Positions 1 through 8,639 are shown, counted from the stretch's first letter. The stretch: 64,000 nt of DNA from Rhodobiaceae bacterium (GCA_020637985.1 JACKJK010000011.1:36189-100188); one strand, 5' to 3'. The notes: a model not told the origin generated them from the sequence alone. Program-made: numbers and translations.

Positions 1-1289
1 GGCATGCCGTAGCCCATGGTGCCGAGCCCGCCCGAGGTCATCCAGTGGTTGGGGTCCTCGAAGCGGAAGTATTGCGCCGCCCACATCTGGTGCTGGCCGA
101 CCTCGGTGGCGACATAGACGTCCTTGCCCTTGGTCATCTCGTACAGCCGCTCGATGGCGTGCTGCGGCATGATGACGTCCTTGCTGCGCCGGTAGCTCAG
201 CGACTTCTTCCCCCGCCAGCCGTCGATCTCGCCCCACCAGGCCTTCATCGCCGCCTTGTCGGGCGTCTTCTTGCTCGCCCGATAGAGCCGGATCATGTCT
301 TCCAGCACGTTGGCGCAGTCGCCCAGGATCGGCACGTCGACCTTGACGTTCTTGTTCAGCGACGAGGGATCGATGTCGACGTGGATCTTGCGCGAGCCCG
401 GCGAGAAGGCGTCCAGCCGCCCGGTGATGCGGTCGTCGAAACGCGCCCCGATGTTGATCATCAGGTCGCAGTCGTGCATCGCCAGGTTGGCTTCATACGT
501 GCCGTGCATGCCGAGCATGCCGAGCCACTGCGGGTCGGCGGCCGGATAGCAGCCGAGCCCCATCAGCGTCGAGGTGATCGGGAAGCCGGTCAGCTTGACC
601 AGTTCGCGCAGCAGCTTGCTGGCTTCCGGTCCGGAGTTGATGACGCCGCCGCCGGTGTAGAAGACCGGCTTCTTCGCCGCCAGCATCATGTCGACGGCGC
701 GGCGGATCTGGTCAAGGTCGCCCTTCACCCGGGGATGGTAGGTGCGGTGGGCGATGTTCTGCGGCCCGACGTAGTCGCCCTTGGCGAACTGGATGTCCTT
801 GGGGATGTCGACGACGACCGGCCCGGGGCGCCCGGTGGTCGCCACCTGGAAGGCCTCGTGCAGAACGCGCGGCAGGTCCTCGATCGTCTTCACCAGGTAG
901 TTGTGCTTGGTGCACGAACGGGTGATGCCGACAGTGTCACACTCCTGGAAGGCGTCCGAGCCGATCAGGTGCGTCGGCACCTGCCCGGTGATGCAGACGA
1001 TGGGAATGGAGTCCATCAGCGCGTCGGTGAGGCCCGTCACCGCATTGGTCGCGCCGGGGCCGGAAGTCACCAGCACGACGCCGGCCTGCCCCGTCGAACG
1101 CGCATAGCCTTCCGCGGCATGCGTCGCGCCCTGTTCGTGGCGCACCAGGATGTGCTGAACGTCATCCTGCATGAAAAGCTCGTCGTAGATCGGCAGCACT
1201 GCCCCGCCGGGATATCCGAAGACGTGCTTGACCCCCTGGTCCACGAGCGCCTTGATCACCATTTCAGCGCCCGTCATCTGCTCGGCCAT
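1..1289 (-). CDS. ilvB: Acetolactate synthase large subunit (3' part off the window edge)
   Basis: Thiamine-diphosphate enzyme making acetolactate or acetohydroxybutyrate, the first common step of valine, leucine and isoleucine synthesis. About 429 N-terminal residues are visible and the frame stays open to base 1, so the C-terminal ThDP-binding part is outside. The N terminus reads MAEQMTGAEMVIKAL, followed by the GYPGGAVLPIYDEL motif and HEQGATHAAEGYAR with the catalytic Glu. The PYR domain is followed by the central domain (TGGGVINSGPEA, NIGARFDDR). The ATG has a GAGGAG ribosome site 8 bases upstream. A leader peptide and terminator precede it, so attenuation is likely. The small subunit ilvH would be expected downstream, beyond the edge. 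Confidence 0.96.
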   Translation of the reverse strand, partial: MAEQMTGAEMVIKALVDQGVKHVFGYPGGAVLPIYDELFMQDDVQHILVRHEQGATHAAEGYARSTGQAGVVLVTSGPGATNAVTGLTDALMDSIPIVCITGQVPTHLIGSDAFQECDTVGITRSCTKHNYLVKTIEDLPRVLHEAFQVATTGRPGPVVVDIPKDIQFAKGDYVGPQNIAHRTYHPRVKGDLDQIRRAVDMMLAAKKPVFYTGGGVINSGPEASKLLRELVKLTGFPITSTLMGLGCYPAADPQWLGMLGMHGTYEANLAMHDCDLMINIGARFDDRITGRLDAFSPGSRKIHVDIDPSSLNKNVKVDVPILGDCANVLEDMIRLYRASKKTPDKAAMKAWWGEIDGWRGKKSLSYRRSKDVIMPQHAIERLYEMTKGKDVYVATEVGQHQMWAAQYFRFEDPNHWMTSGGLGTMGYGM

Positions 1290-1382
1290 CGTTCAACTCC
1301 TCATGCGGCCCGTCCGCCGCTTCTTCGCGCCGGCTTCCCCCGGCGATTCTTCCCATACCCGCACTGTCGGTGCGGCACCAAT

Positions 1383-1405
1383 AAAAAAGGCCCCGGAAGG
1401 GGCCT
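1383..1405 (-). terminator. Intrinsic terminator in the ilvB leader (attenuator)
   Basis: On the minus strand a perfect 7-bp stem AGGCCCC / GGGGCCT with a 4-base loop is followed directly by six T. It stands about 95 bases before the ilvB start and 28 bases after the leader-peptide stop, so it can only act by premature termination of the ilvB transcript. Confidence 0.85.
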
Positions 1406-1432
1406 GGCACGCGTCACCGGTTCGTTGCGGCT

Positions 1433-1483
1433 TCAGGCCGCCCCGGCAACGCGCCTACCTACAAGAATGACCGCACGGTTCAT
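1433..1483 (-). CDS. ilvB leader peptide
   Basis: A 16-codon reading frame MNRAVILVGRRVAGAA ends 28 bases before the leader terminator. It has consecutive Val-Ile-Leu-Val codons plus another Val, the three amino acids made by the pathway it precedes. Ribosome stalling on these codons when charged branched-chain tRNAs are scarce would favour an antiterminator. A GCGGC/GCCGC hairpin spans the stop codon, and the GGGGC of its 5' part could also pair with the GCCCC of the terminator. A weak AGGA lies about 12 bases upstream of the ATG. Leader attenuation of ilv operons is known in proteobacteria; its use here is inferred. Confidence 0.75.
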   Translation of the reverse strand: MNRAVILVGRRVAGAA

Positions 1484-1571
1484 GATCGGTTTTCGTCCTG
1501 CCAGTCGATCTACATGCGAAGTCGATTCACACGAAAAGCAACGCTCCGGAGCTTCGCCGGAACGCTGCGGA

Positions 1572-1600
1572 CGGTAGCCTTCGCTGCTGCGCGGGTCAAG
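1572..1600 (-). promoter_or_regulatory. Possible promoter of the ilvB leader transcript
   Basis: CTTGAC, the rhizobial -35 consensus, then exactly 17 bases, then CTACCG, which matches the CTATAT -10 consensus only in part. It lies about 90 bases upstream of the leader-peptide ATG, where a promoter is needed. Confidence 0.35.
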
Positions 1601-1768
1601 CCGCATGTGCCGCCCTAGCCCACATGCCGTATTCCGCCATGCGCATGCACACGCGCTGGAGCGCTCACGCGAACGTGTCGTTCGTGCGACCGCTTGTGAC
1701 GCCACACCACGCCGGATTTCTGTCATCTGGTATGCATGACAACCGTGCCTCGCCAGGGAGACACCGCC

Positions 1769-2257
1769 ATGGCCGATCCCGATACCGCCCGCAACACCGG
1801 CGGCATCCTGCGCCTGCTGGCGCACCTGCCGCTCGTCGCCGCCATCCTGTTTGGTTCACTGACGCTTGCCGCCGCCGGCATGCTCAACATCGACAAGGCC
1901 ACCGGCCTCGCCATCAAGGGCTACGACCCGGTCGCCTATTTCGCAGATGGCAAGGCGATCGAGGGCGATCCCGCGATCACCGCAGAGCACGACGGCGCGC
2001 TCTACCGCTTCGCCAGCGCCGCGCACCGCGACACGTTCGCCGCCGACCCGGAAAAATACGCCCCGCAGTTCGGCGGCTTCTGCGCCTACGGCATCGCCAA
2101 GGGGGTCAAGGCCGGCGTCGAGCCGGACAAGTTCACCATCGTCGATGGCAGGCTCTACCTGAACTACAATGCATCCGTTCAGGAAACCTGGCGCGGGGAC
2201 ATCCCCGGCTACCTGGCAAAGGCTCGCGAAAACTGGCAGCAGCTTAGCGCGGACTGA
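1769..2257 (+). CDS. YHS domain-containing membrane-anchored protein
   Basis: A 162-residue protein with one N-terminal hydrophobic segment (about residues 15-37, signal peptide or anchor), then a YHS domain: IKGYDPVAYF near residue 50, the YRF..AAHRDTFAADPEKYAPQFGGFCAYGIAKG core, and a W near the end. YHS domains occur in metal-related and other envelope proteins; the substrate here is unknown. The start was set at the second in-frame ATG because AGGGAG lies 8 bases before it; an ATG at 1736 is also in frame but lacks a ribosome site. It diverges from the ilvB leader and converges on miaA. Confidence 0.8.
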   Translation: MADPDTARNTGGILRLLAHLPLVAAILFGSLTLAAAGMLNIDKATGLAIKGYDPVAYFADGKAIEGDPAITAEHDGALYRFASAAHRDTFAADPEKYAPQFGGFCAYGIAKGVKAGVEPDKFTIVDGRLYLNYNASVQETWRGDIPGYLAKARENWQQLSAD

Positions 2258-2288
2258 CACCCGCGGGGTGGCGTCGCCAATTTTCCGG

Positions 2289-3233
2289 TCAGCGGCAGAG
2301 GCCCGTAAGCCAGCGATCACGTGCGTTTTCATCGTCCGGATCGAGGCTCTCCCAGTCGGCCATCTGATGGCGGAACCAGGTCTTCTGCCGCTTGGCGTAG
2401 TGGCGTGTGTCGGCTTGCGCGCACGCAATTGCCTCCGCCAGCGACAATTCGCCTTTCAGGTGTGCGGCAAGATGCGGCACCCCGTGCGCCCGCATCGCCG
2501 GCAGTGAAGGATCGGATGCCTGCGCGACGAGTGCCCTGACTTCGTCCAGCGCTCCCTGCGCCATCATCGCCTCGAACCGCGCGTCGATGCGCCGGTACAG
2601 GCTCTCGCGATCGGGATCGAGAAACACCCGGCGCGTGCGCGCGGCATCGAGCAGCGGAACGCCGGGTTCGCGCTGCCATGCGCTCAGCGGCCGGCCCGTT
2701 GCCTCGTGCACGCCGAGCGCACGCACCAGCCGTTGCGCATCGAGCGCGCGGTGACGCCCGGCCAACTCCGGATCGACCTTGGCAAGGATATCCCGCAGGG
2801 TAGCGACCCCGTCTGCCGCGAGCCGCGCGTCCCATTGCGCGCGCACCGCGTCCGGCACCTGCGGGATCGGCGACAGGCCTTCCAGCAGAGCCTTGAAATA
2901 CAGCCCCGTGCCGCCGGCGAATATGGGTACCAATCCCTCTTTCGCGCAAGTCTCGATCGTCGCTGCCGCATCCGCCAAGTAGCGCCCTGCCGAATAGCGC
3001 TCGCCCGGCGGCACATGGCCATAGAGCAGGTGCGGCGCGCGTTCGAGATCCCCGTCGCCCGGCCGCGCCGTCAGCACGCGGAGTCCGGCATAGACCTGCA
3101 TGGAGTCGGCGTTGACGACCGCGCCCCCGAGCGCGTCCGCCACCGCCAGCGCCAGCGCCGACTTGCCGCTCGCCGTCGGTCCGGCTATCAGGACCGCGGC
3201 CGGTCGCATCTTGTTGCCGGTCTTGTCTTCCAT
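2289..3233 (-). CDS. miaA: tRNA dimethylallyltransferase
   Basis: Transfers a dimethylallyl group to N6 of A37 in tRNAs that read codons starting with U. The 314-residue protein has the P-loop GPTASGKSALAL near the N terminus, NADSMQVYAGLRVLTARP (tRNA/substrate motif), LYGHVPPGERYSAGRY, and the C-terminal QRLVRALGVHE and TRHYAKRQKTWFRHQ motifs; length is normal for the family. The ATG chosen gives MEDKTGNKMRPAAV; starting at the inner Met would only remove eight residues. Its ATG is 31 bases from the divergent serB start, so the two promoters must overlap each other's 5' ends. Confidence 0.95.
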   Translation of the reverse strand: MEDKTGNKMRPAAVLIAGPTASGKSALALAVADALGGAVVNADSMQVYAGLRVLTARPGDGDLERAPHLLYGHVPPGERYSAGRYLADAAATIETCAKEGLVPIFAGGTGLYFKALLEGLSPIPQVPDAVRAQWDARLAADGVATLRDILAKVDPELAGRHRALDAQRLVRALGVHEATGRPLSAWQREPGVPLLDAARTRRVFLDPDRESLYRRIDARFEAMMAQGALDEVRALVAQASDPSLPAMRAHGVPHLAAHLKGELSLAEAIACAQADTRHYAKRQKTWFRHQMADWESLDPDDENARDRWLTGLCR

Positions 3234-3264
3234 GCCCGCAGCAACAAGCCCAAACGCCCGGCCG

Positions 3265-4176
3265 ATGCAAGCATCCTCAAGACCCAACGTCGCAACGCTG
3301 GTTGTACCGGCCGGCGAAACCACGGCTCTCGCCGATGCCCGCCGCGCGCTTGCCGCCCTGCTGCCCGGAGCCGGCGACCCGGAGCCATTGGGCGCGCATG
3401 CGCTCGACCTTCCCTTCGCCGATGCCAACCTCGCCAAACTGCGAAGGGCCGCGCTGGACACCATCGGCGACCTGCCTGCCGACCTGTTCGTTCAGCCCGC
3501 CGCGACGCGCCGCAAGCGCCTGCTGATCGCCGACATGGATTCCACCATCATCGGCCAGGAATGCATCGACGAACTCGCCGACGTCGTCGGCATCCGGGCC
3601 GAGATTTCCGCCGTCACAGAGCGCGCCATGCGCGGCGAGATCGCCTTCGAACCGGCACTGCGCGAGCGCGTCGCGCTGCTCAAGGGCGTCAGCCTCGCCA
3701 GCGTGCAAAGGCTGCTCGACGAGGTCATCACGCTCAACCCCGGCGCCCGCGCGCTGGCCACCACCATGGCCGCGAACGGCGCCCACACCGCGCTGGTCTC
3801 CGGCGGCTTCACGCTGTTCACGTCCGTGGTCGCCGGGGGCGCCGGTTTTGCGGAGAACCGCGCCAACGTGCTGGAGATGACTGGCGACGAACTGGCTGGC
3901 GTGGTGCGCGAACCGATCCTCGGGCGCGAAGCCAAACAGCAGGCCTTGGAGGAGATGGCGGCGCAGCGGTCGATCCCGCTCGAAGTCACCCTGGCTGTCG
4001 GCGACGGCGCCAACGATCTGGCCATGATCGAACGCGCCGGCCTCGGCGTCGCCTATCGGGCAAAGCCGGTCGTCGCGGCGGCCGCCGACGCCCATGTCGC
4101 CCACGCCGACTTGACCGCGCTGCTCTATGCGCAGGGTTATCGGGAAACGGACATCCTGCCGGACAGGCCGGCCTGA
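3265..4176 (+). CDS. serB: Phosphoserine phosphatase SerB
   Basis: Final step of serine synthesis: hydrolysis of phosphoserine. About 303 residues. The HAD core is clear: motif I DMDSTIIGQECIDE with the nucleophile Asp, motif II LVSGGFTLFT, the Lys-containing segment, and motif III VGDGANDLAMIERAGLGVAYRAKP. An N-terminal regulatory-like region of about 85 residues precedes it, as in other SerB proteins. The start is uncertain: ATG 3265 is preferred, but ATG 3232 is in frame and would overlap the miaA start codon. It is convergent with degP, with only four bases between the stop codons. Confidence 0.93.
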   Translation: MQASSRPNVATLVVPAGETTALADARRALAALLPGAGDPEPLGAHALDLPFADANLAKLRRAALDTIGDLPADLFVQPAATRRKRLLIADMDSTIIGQECIDELADVVGIRAEISAVTERAMRGEIAFEPALRERVALLKGVSLASVQRLLDEVITLNPGARALATTMAANGAHTALVSGGFTLFTSVVAGGAGFAENRANVLEMTGDELAGVVREPILGREAKQQALEEMAAQRSIPLEVTLAVGDGANDLAMIERAGLGVAYRAKPVVAAAADAHVAHADLTALLYAQGYRETDILPDRPA

Positions 4177-4180
4177 TCTC

Positions 4181-5656
4181 CTACTCCTCCAGCGGCAGCA
4201 CCACGAAGCGGCCGTCGCCCTTGCCGTTGCCGACGAAGACCAGCGCCGACTTCGAGCCGCGCTCGCGCAGCGCCTTGACCTGCGCCACCACGTCGTCCGG
4301 CGTCGTCACCTGGTCCTGGCCGACGCGCATCAGCACGTCGCCCTCGGTGATCTGGCGCTCGTCGGCGGGGCTGCCTTCCTCGACATCCAGCACCACGACG
4401 CCTTCGACCGAGTCCTCGATGCCGTACTTCTTGCGTGTTTCCTCGTCGAGCGGGGCAAGCTCCAGGCCGAACACGTTGGCGGTTTCGGCGGGCGGCAATT
4501 CCTCGCCAGCGCCATCGCCCTCACCGGCAGCCGCGCCACCATCGCCTTCCTCCAGCCGGCCGACCGCGATCTTCAGCGTGACGCGTTCGCCGTTGCGCAG
4601 CACCACGATGTCGACATCCGAACCGACCAGTGCGTCGGCCACCACCCGCGACAGCGAACGGTAGTCGTCGATCTCCTTGCCGTTGAACTCGACGATGATG
4701 TCGCCGGTCGCGATGCCGGCGGCTTGCGCGGGGCCGCCCTCGGTGAGCCCGGCGACAAGCGCGCCCATCGCCTTGACCATGCCAAGGCTGTCGGCGATTT
4801 CCTCGGTCACTGCCTGGATGCGCACGCCGATGTAGCCGCGCCGCGTCTCGCCGAACTCGATGAGCTGGTCGATGACCGGCTTGGCGAGCGAGGAGGGAAT
4901 GGCAAACCCGATGCCGATCGAGCCGCCCGACGGCGAGATGATCGCGGTGTTGATGCCGATCACCTCGCCATCCATGTTGAACAGCGGCCCGCCCGAGTTG
5001 CCCCGGTTGATGGCAGCATCCGTCTGGATGAAGCTGTCATAGGGGCCCGCGTTGATATCGCGATTGCGCGCCGAGATGATGCCGGTCGTTACCGTTCCGC
5101 CAAGCCCGAACGGGTTGCCGATCGCCAGCACCCAGTCGCCGGTGCGCATGACTTCCGAATCGCCGAAGGGCACGAAGGCCAGGTCCTTGTCGGCCTTTAC
5201 CTTGAGCACCGCGAGATCGGTCTTGGTGTCGCGTCCCACGACTTCCGCAGAGAGCTTAGTACCGTCGCTGAAGTTGACGACGATCTCGTCGGCTTCCGCG
5301 ATGACGTGGTTGTTGGTCACCACCAGGCCAGACTTGTCGACGACGAAGCCGGAGCCAAGCGAGGACACCTTGCGCGGCCGCCCGCCATCCTTGTTCTGGT
5401 CGAAGAACTCCTTGAAGAATTCCTCGAACGGCGAGCCCGGCGGCAGGTCCGGCACCGGTACGTTGCGCGAACCCTGCACCGTCTGCGAGGTCGAGATGTT
5501 GACCACCGCGTCGAGAAGCCCCTCGGCGACGTCGGCGACCGATTCCGGGCCGCGCGCCTGCGCCGCGCCGATCGGCATCGCAAGCGGCAGGGCAAGAACC
5601 GCCGCCAGCATGGCTGCCGCGAGGCGGGGGAACGAATACGAAGGCGTCGGGTTCAT
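4181..5656 (-). CDS. degP: Do-family periplasmic serine protease (DegP/MucD-like)
   Basis: Quality-control protease and chaperone of the periplasm. 491 residues: an N-terminal signal peptide (hydrophobic AAAMLAAVLALPLAMP, cleavage near AQA-RG), a trypsin-like domain with the triad His in VVTNNHVIAE, Asp in TDLAVLKV and Ser in NRGNSGGPL, then two PDZ domains (RRGYIGVRIQAV... and a C-terminal one around VVVLDVEEGSPADERQI). An acidic Gly/Ala-rich linker, EEGDGGAAAGEGDGAGEE, separates the PDZ domains. GGAG sits 10 bases before the ATG. It follows hflK, hflC and a DUF2065 gene, an envelope-proteolysis arrangement common in alphaproteobacteria. Confidence 0.94.
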   Translation of the reverse strand: MNPTPSYSFPRLAAAMLAAVLALPLAMPIGAAQARGPESVADVAEGLLDAVVNISTSQTVQGSRNVPVPDLPPGSPFEEFFKEFFDQNKDGGRPRKVSSLGSGFVVDKSGLVVTNNHVIAEADEIVVNFSDGTKLSAEVVGRDTKTDLAVLKVKADKDLAFVPFGDSEVMRTGDWVLAIGNPFGLGGTVTTGIISARNRDINAGPYDSFIQTDAAINRGNSGGPLFNMDGEVIGINTAIISPSGGSIGIGFAIPSSLAKPVIDQLIEFGETRRGYIGVRIQAVTEEIADSLGMVKAMGALVAGLTEGGPAQAAGIATGDIIVEFNGKEIDDYRSLSRVVADALVGSDVDIVVLRNGERVTLKIAVGRLEEGDGGAAAGEGDGAGEELPPAETANVFGLELAPLDEETRKKYGIEDSVEGVVVLDVEEGSPADERQITEGDVLMRVGQDQVTTPDDVVAQVKALRERGSKSALVFVGNGKGDGRFVVLPLEE

Positions 5657-5711
5657 GGCGTCATGGCTCCAGCGGCGGCGGACAATGCGCCCGCGCCTGA
5701 CAACGATTGCC

Positions 5712-5900
5712 TCAAGTTCCGCGGACAATCCACACAATGATCACGCCGATGATGGCAGCCGCAAGGCCGCCGGCGCGCAGCGCCGCATCGCTCATGCGTG
5801 GCAACTCGGCGGCAAGCCGCCGCACCAAGCCGGGCGCGAGCGCATAGAGCATGCCCTCGATGCACAGCACCAGTCCGATCGCGACGAGGAAATCAGTCAT
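5712..5900 (-). CDS. DUF2065 (YjeT-like) small membrane protein
   Basis: 62 residues with two hydrophobic segments: FLVAIGLVLCIEGMLYALAP and, near the C terminus, AAAIIGVIIVWIVRG. This matches the DUF2065 family, whose genes usually follow hflC, as here. Function is not established. The ATG lies 13 bases after the T-run of the hflC terminator, so its expression needs read-through or a promoter inside hflC. Confidence 0.85.
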   Translation of the reverse strand: MTDFLVAIGLVLCIEGMLYALAPGLVRRLAAELPRMSDAALRAGGLAAAIIGVIIVWIVRGT

Positions 5901-5913
5901 CGGGATGGGCGAG

Positions 5914-5944
5914 AAAAAGGGCCGCCCGCGCTGGCGGACGGCCC
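5914..5944 (-). terminator. Intrinsic terminator after hflC
   Basis: On the minus strand an 11-bp stem GGGCCGTCCGC / GCGGGCGGCCC (one G-U pair) with a 4-base loop is followed by TTTTTC. It begins 6 bases after the hflC stop, between hflC and the DUF2065 gene. Confidence 0.85.
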
Positions 5945-5950
5945 GTCATG

Positions 5951-6859
5951 TCATTGTTGCGCCGGGGCGCTCGGCGGCGAGCCGGGCATCCCCTTGCCGG
6001 CGGAATTGCCGAAGTAGCGGAAGAACTCGCTCTTCGGGCTCAGCACCATGCGCGTGTCGCCCGAAGCGATACCCGCCTCGTAGGCCTGCATGGAGCGGTA
6101 GAAGCTGAAGAACTCCCGATCCTTGCCATAGGCTTCGGCGAAGATGTTGGCGCGCGCCGCATCGCCGTCACCGCGCAATTGCTCGGATTCCCGGTTTGCC
6201 TCGGCAATGATCACGATTGCCGTGCGGTCGGCGCGCGACCGGATGCGCCGTGCCGCTTCCTCGCCCTCGGCGCGGATCTCGGCTGCCTCGCGCTGGCGCG
6301 CAGTCTGCATGCGCGAATAGATCGCCTGGCTGTTGGCTTCCGGCAGGTCGGCGCGGCGGATGCGCACGTCGACAATATCGATGCCGAATTTCTCCGCCTC
6401 CTCGTCCATCTGCGCGCGGATGCGCTGCATCAGTTCGGGACGATCATCGCGCACCACCGCGGTAAAGCTCGCCTCGCCCAGCACGCGGCGCACCGCCGAA
6501 TTGAGCAGCGTTGCAAGACGCGAGTTGGCGATACCGACCGTGCCCACCGACTGGTAGAACTTCAGCGCGTTGTTGATCCGGTAGCGCGCGAAGGCGTCGA
6601 CCACCAGGCGCTTCTGGTCCGAAGCGATGACCTCCTGCGCCGGCGAATCCAGATCGAGGATGCGCTTGTCGAAGAAGACGACGTTCTGCACGAACGGGAT
6701 CTTCCAGTTCAGCCCTGGCTCCGTGATCTGGCGCTTGGTTTCACCGAACTGCAGAACCAGCGCCTGCTCGGTCTGCTTGACCGTGAAAAGGGCGCTGTAG
6801 GCGATGAAGATGCCTGCCGCGATCAGCAGCAGCAATCCACCGAGAACGGACTTGTTCAT
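5951..6859 (-). CDS. hflC: HflC, subunit of the HflKC complex
   Basis: SPFH/band-7 membrane protein that with HflK forms a complex modulating the FtsH protease. 302 residues: N-terminal membrane helix (LGGLLLLIAAGIFIAYSALF), prohibitin-like domain with QTEQALVLQFGE and GLNWKIPFVQNV, and a long charged helix ending in YRSMQAYEAGI. The C-terminal tail, GNSAGKGMPGSPPSAPAQQ, is low complexity. Its ATG overlaps the end of hflK by four bases, so translation is probably coupled. A strong terminator follows. Confidence 0.96.
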   Translation of the reverse strand: MNKSVLGGLLLLIAAGIFIAYSALFTVKQTEQALVLQFGETKRQITEPGLNWKIPFVQNVVFFDKRILDLDSPAQEVIASDQKRLVVDAFARYRINNALKFYQSVGTVGIANSRLATLLNSAVRRVLGEASFTAVVRDDRPELMQRIRAQMDEEAEKFGIDIVDVRIRRADLPEANSQAIYSRMQTARQREAAEIRAEGEEAARRIRSRADRTAIVIIAEANRESEQLRGDGDAARANIFAEAYGKDREFFSFYRSMQAYEAGIASGDTRMVLSPKSEFFRYFGNSAGKGMPGSPPSAPAQQ

Positions 6860-7980
6860 TGGCTCGCTCCTCCGCTGCGCGGCTTGCTCAGTTCGTTCAG
6901 CGGCAGGTATGGCACGACGCCGCTGCCGCCGGCCTGTTCATCGATGATGATCTTGTCGGTTCCGCCGAAGATGCGCTCCATCGTCTCCAGGAACATGCGC
7001 TCGCGCGTCACTTCCGGCGCCTTGCGGTATTCCTCGTAGACCTTGGAGAAGCGGTCGGCCTGGCCGCGCGCTTCCGCGATCGTGCGGTCGCGATAGGCGT
7101 TGGCCGCCTCGAGCACCCTTGCCGCCTCGCCGCGCGCCTCCGGCACGACCCGGTTGGCATAGGTCTGCGCCTCGTTCTGCAGGCGCTCCTGGTCGGCGCG
7201 CGCCGCCTGCACGTCGCGGAACGCGTCGATGACCTGGCTTGGCGGATCGACCGACTGCATCTGCACCTGGGTGATCGAAATGCCCGACTTGTAGCCGTCC
7301 AGAGCCGCCTGCATCAGTTCCTGCACCGCGACCTCGGTCGGTCGGCGGTCGGTGAGGATCGGCGCGAGATCGTTCTTGCCGATCACCTCGCGCATCGCGC
7401 TCTCGGCGACCGCCTTCACCGTCGATTCCGGGTTCTGGATGTTGAACAGGTAATCGCCGGCGTTCGAGATCACCCAGAACACCGTGAAGTCGACGTCGAC
7501 GATGTTCTCGTCGCCGGTCAGCATCAGGCTTTCTTCCGGCACGTCGCGCACGCCGGCGTTGCGGCCGCGCTCCTCGAAGCCGCGCATGCCCACCTCGATG
7601 CGGTTGACGCGCGTCACCTTCGGCGTCAGCGCCTCCTCGATCGGCCACGGCAGATGATAGTTGAGGCCCGGTTGCGTCTGCTTGACGTACTTGCCGAAGC
7701 GCAGCACCACGCCCTGCTCGTCCGGCTGCACCCGGTAGAAACCGGTGAAGCCCCACACCAGCGCCAGCAGCAGGAGCAGCAGGATGTATCCCTTGCCGCC
7801 GACGCTGCTGCCGCCTGGGATCATGCGGCGCAGGTTTTCCTGGCTCTTGCGCAGGATCTCCTCAAGGTCGGGCGACTGCCCGCCTCCGCCGCCGCCACCG
7901 CCGGACCCGCCCGGAGGCGGACTGCCCCACGGGCCGCCGTTGTTGCCCTTCCAGCCGCCACCCTGATTGCTCCAAGGCAT
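6856..7980 (-). CDS. hflK: HflK, subunit of the HflKC complex
   Basis: Partner of HflC. 374 residues: a Gly/Pro-rich cytoplasmic head with eight Gly in a row, a membrane helix (ILLLLLLALVWGFTGFY), then the SPFH domain (VQPDEQGVVLRFGKY, GLNYHLPWPIE) and the helical region (AYRDRTIAEARGQADRF). The head is typical of HflK proteins. hflC overlaps its end by four bases. It is about 140 bases downstream of folA on the same strand. Confidence 0.96.
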   Translation of the reverse strand: MPWSNQGGGWKGNNGGPWGSPPPGGSGGGGGGGGQSPDLEEILRKSQENLRRMIPGGSSVGGKGYILLLLLLALVWGFTGFYRVQPDEQGVVLRFGKYVKQTQPGLNYHLPWPIEEALTPKVTRVNRIEVGMRGFEERGRNAGVRDVPEESLMLTGDENIVDVDFTVFWVISNAGDYLFNIQNPESTVKAVAESAMREVIGKNDLAPILTDRRPTEVAVQELMQAALDGYKSGISITQVQMQSVDPPSQVIDAFRDVQAARADQERLQNEAQTYANRVVPEARGEAARVLEAANAYRDRTIAEARGQADRFSKVYEEYRKAPEVTRERMFLETMERIFGGTDKIIIDEQAGGSGVVPYLPLNELSKPRSGGASQ

Positions 7981-8120
7981 ATGTCTTCCTCGTATCTTGG
8001 GGGTCGCAGGCCGCTGTCAGCATCCTGCGGTCGAACGTGTGCGCGGTTATAGGTCACCGGTTGCGCCCTTTCAACGCGCACCGGACATCACGTCGCACTT
8101 GGTGAGCGCGGTAGCCGCTG

Positions 8121-8639
8121 TCAACGGCGCTCGTAGGTAATGGCGGTGAATGCCGCATCGTCCCTTTCTCCCCGCTCAAAGAGTACGCGCGACGTTTCCC
8201 GCCAGATCGCCGGATCAAGCGGTGGAAAGAAGGCGTCTCCCTGCGGTTCCAGGTCGATCTCGCTGATGTGGATCACGTCGGCGGCATCCAGCATCTGGCG
8301 ATAGATGTCGGCCCCGCCGATCACCATCACCGCATCCGCGCCACACGCCGTCGCCAACCGGCGCGCCAGGCCCAGTGCCTCCTCAACCGAACGCACCACA
8401 TGGACTCCCTTGGCGGAAAACGTTTCGTCGCGGGTGATGACGATGTTGTCGCGCCCGTCGAGCGGCTTGCCGATGGCCGCAAACGTCTTGCGGCCCATCA
8501 GCACCGGCTTGCCCATCGTGAGCTTGCGGAAATGCTTCAGGTCGCTCGGCATCCGCCATGGCAGCCCGCCATCGCGCCCGATCACCCCGTTCCTGGCCAC
8601 CGCGACGGCGAATTCGACGGAAATGCCATTCGCGCTCAA
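8121..8639 (-). CDS. folA: Dihydrofolate reductase
   Basis: Reduces dihydrofolate to tetrahydrofolate with NADPH. 172 residues with the family motifs AVARNGVIGRDGGLPWRMPSDLKHF, MGRKTFAAIGKPL, NIVITRD and VIGGADIYRQML. No in-frame ATG precedes the conserved core; the likely start is TTG at 8639, which overlaps the thyA stop as TTGA. It is translationally coupled to thyA, and the pairing makes sense because thymidylate synthase produces the dihydrofolate that this enzyme recycles. Confidence 0.93.
   Translation of the reverse strand: MSANGISVEFAVAVARNGVIGRDGGLPWRMPSDLKHFRKLTMGKPVLMGRKTFAAIGKPLDGRDNIVITRDETFSAKGVHVVRSVEEALGLARRLATACGADAVMVIGGADIYRQMLDAADVIHISEIDLEPQGDAFFPPLDPAIWRETSRVLFERGERDDAAFTAITYERR

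Noticed and set aside
1433..1825. A 130-residue minus-strand frame ending in the leader peptide
   Set aside because: Only its last 16 codons make sense; the rest is Arg-rich frame noise in the ilvB leader and YHS region.
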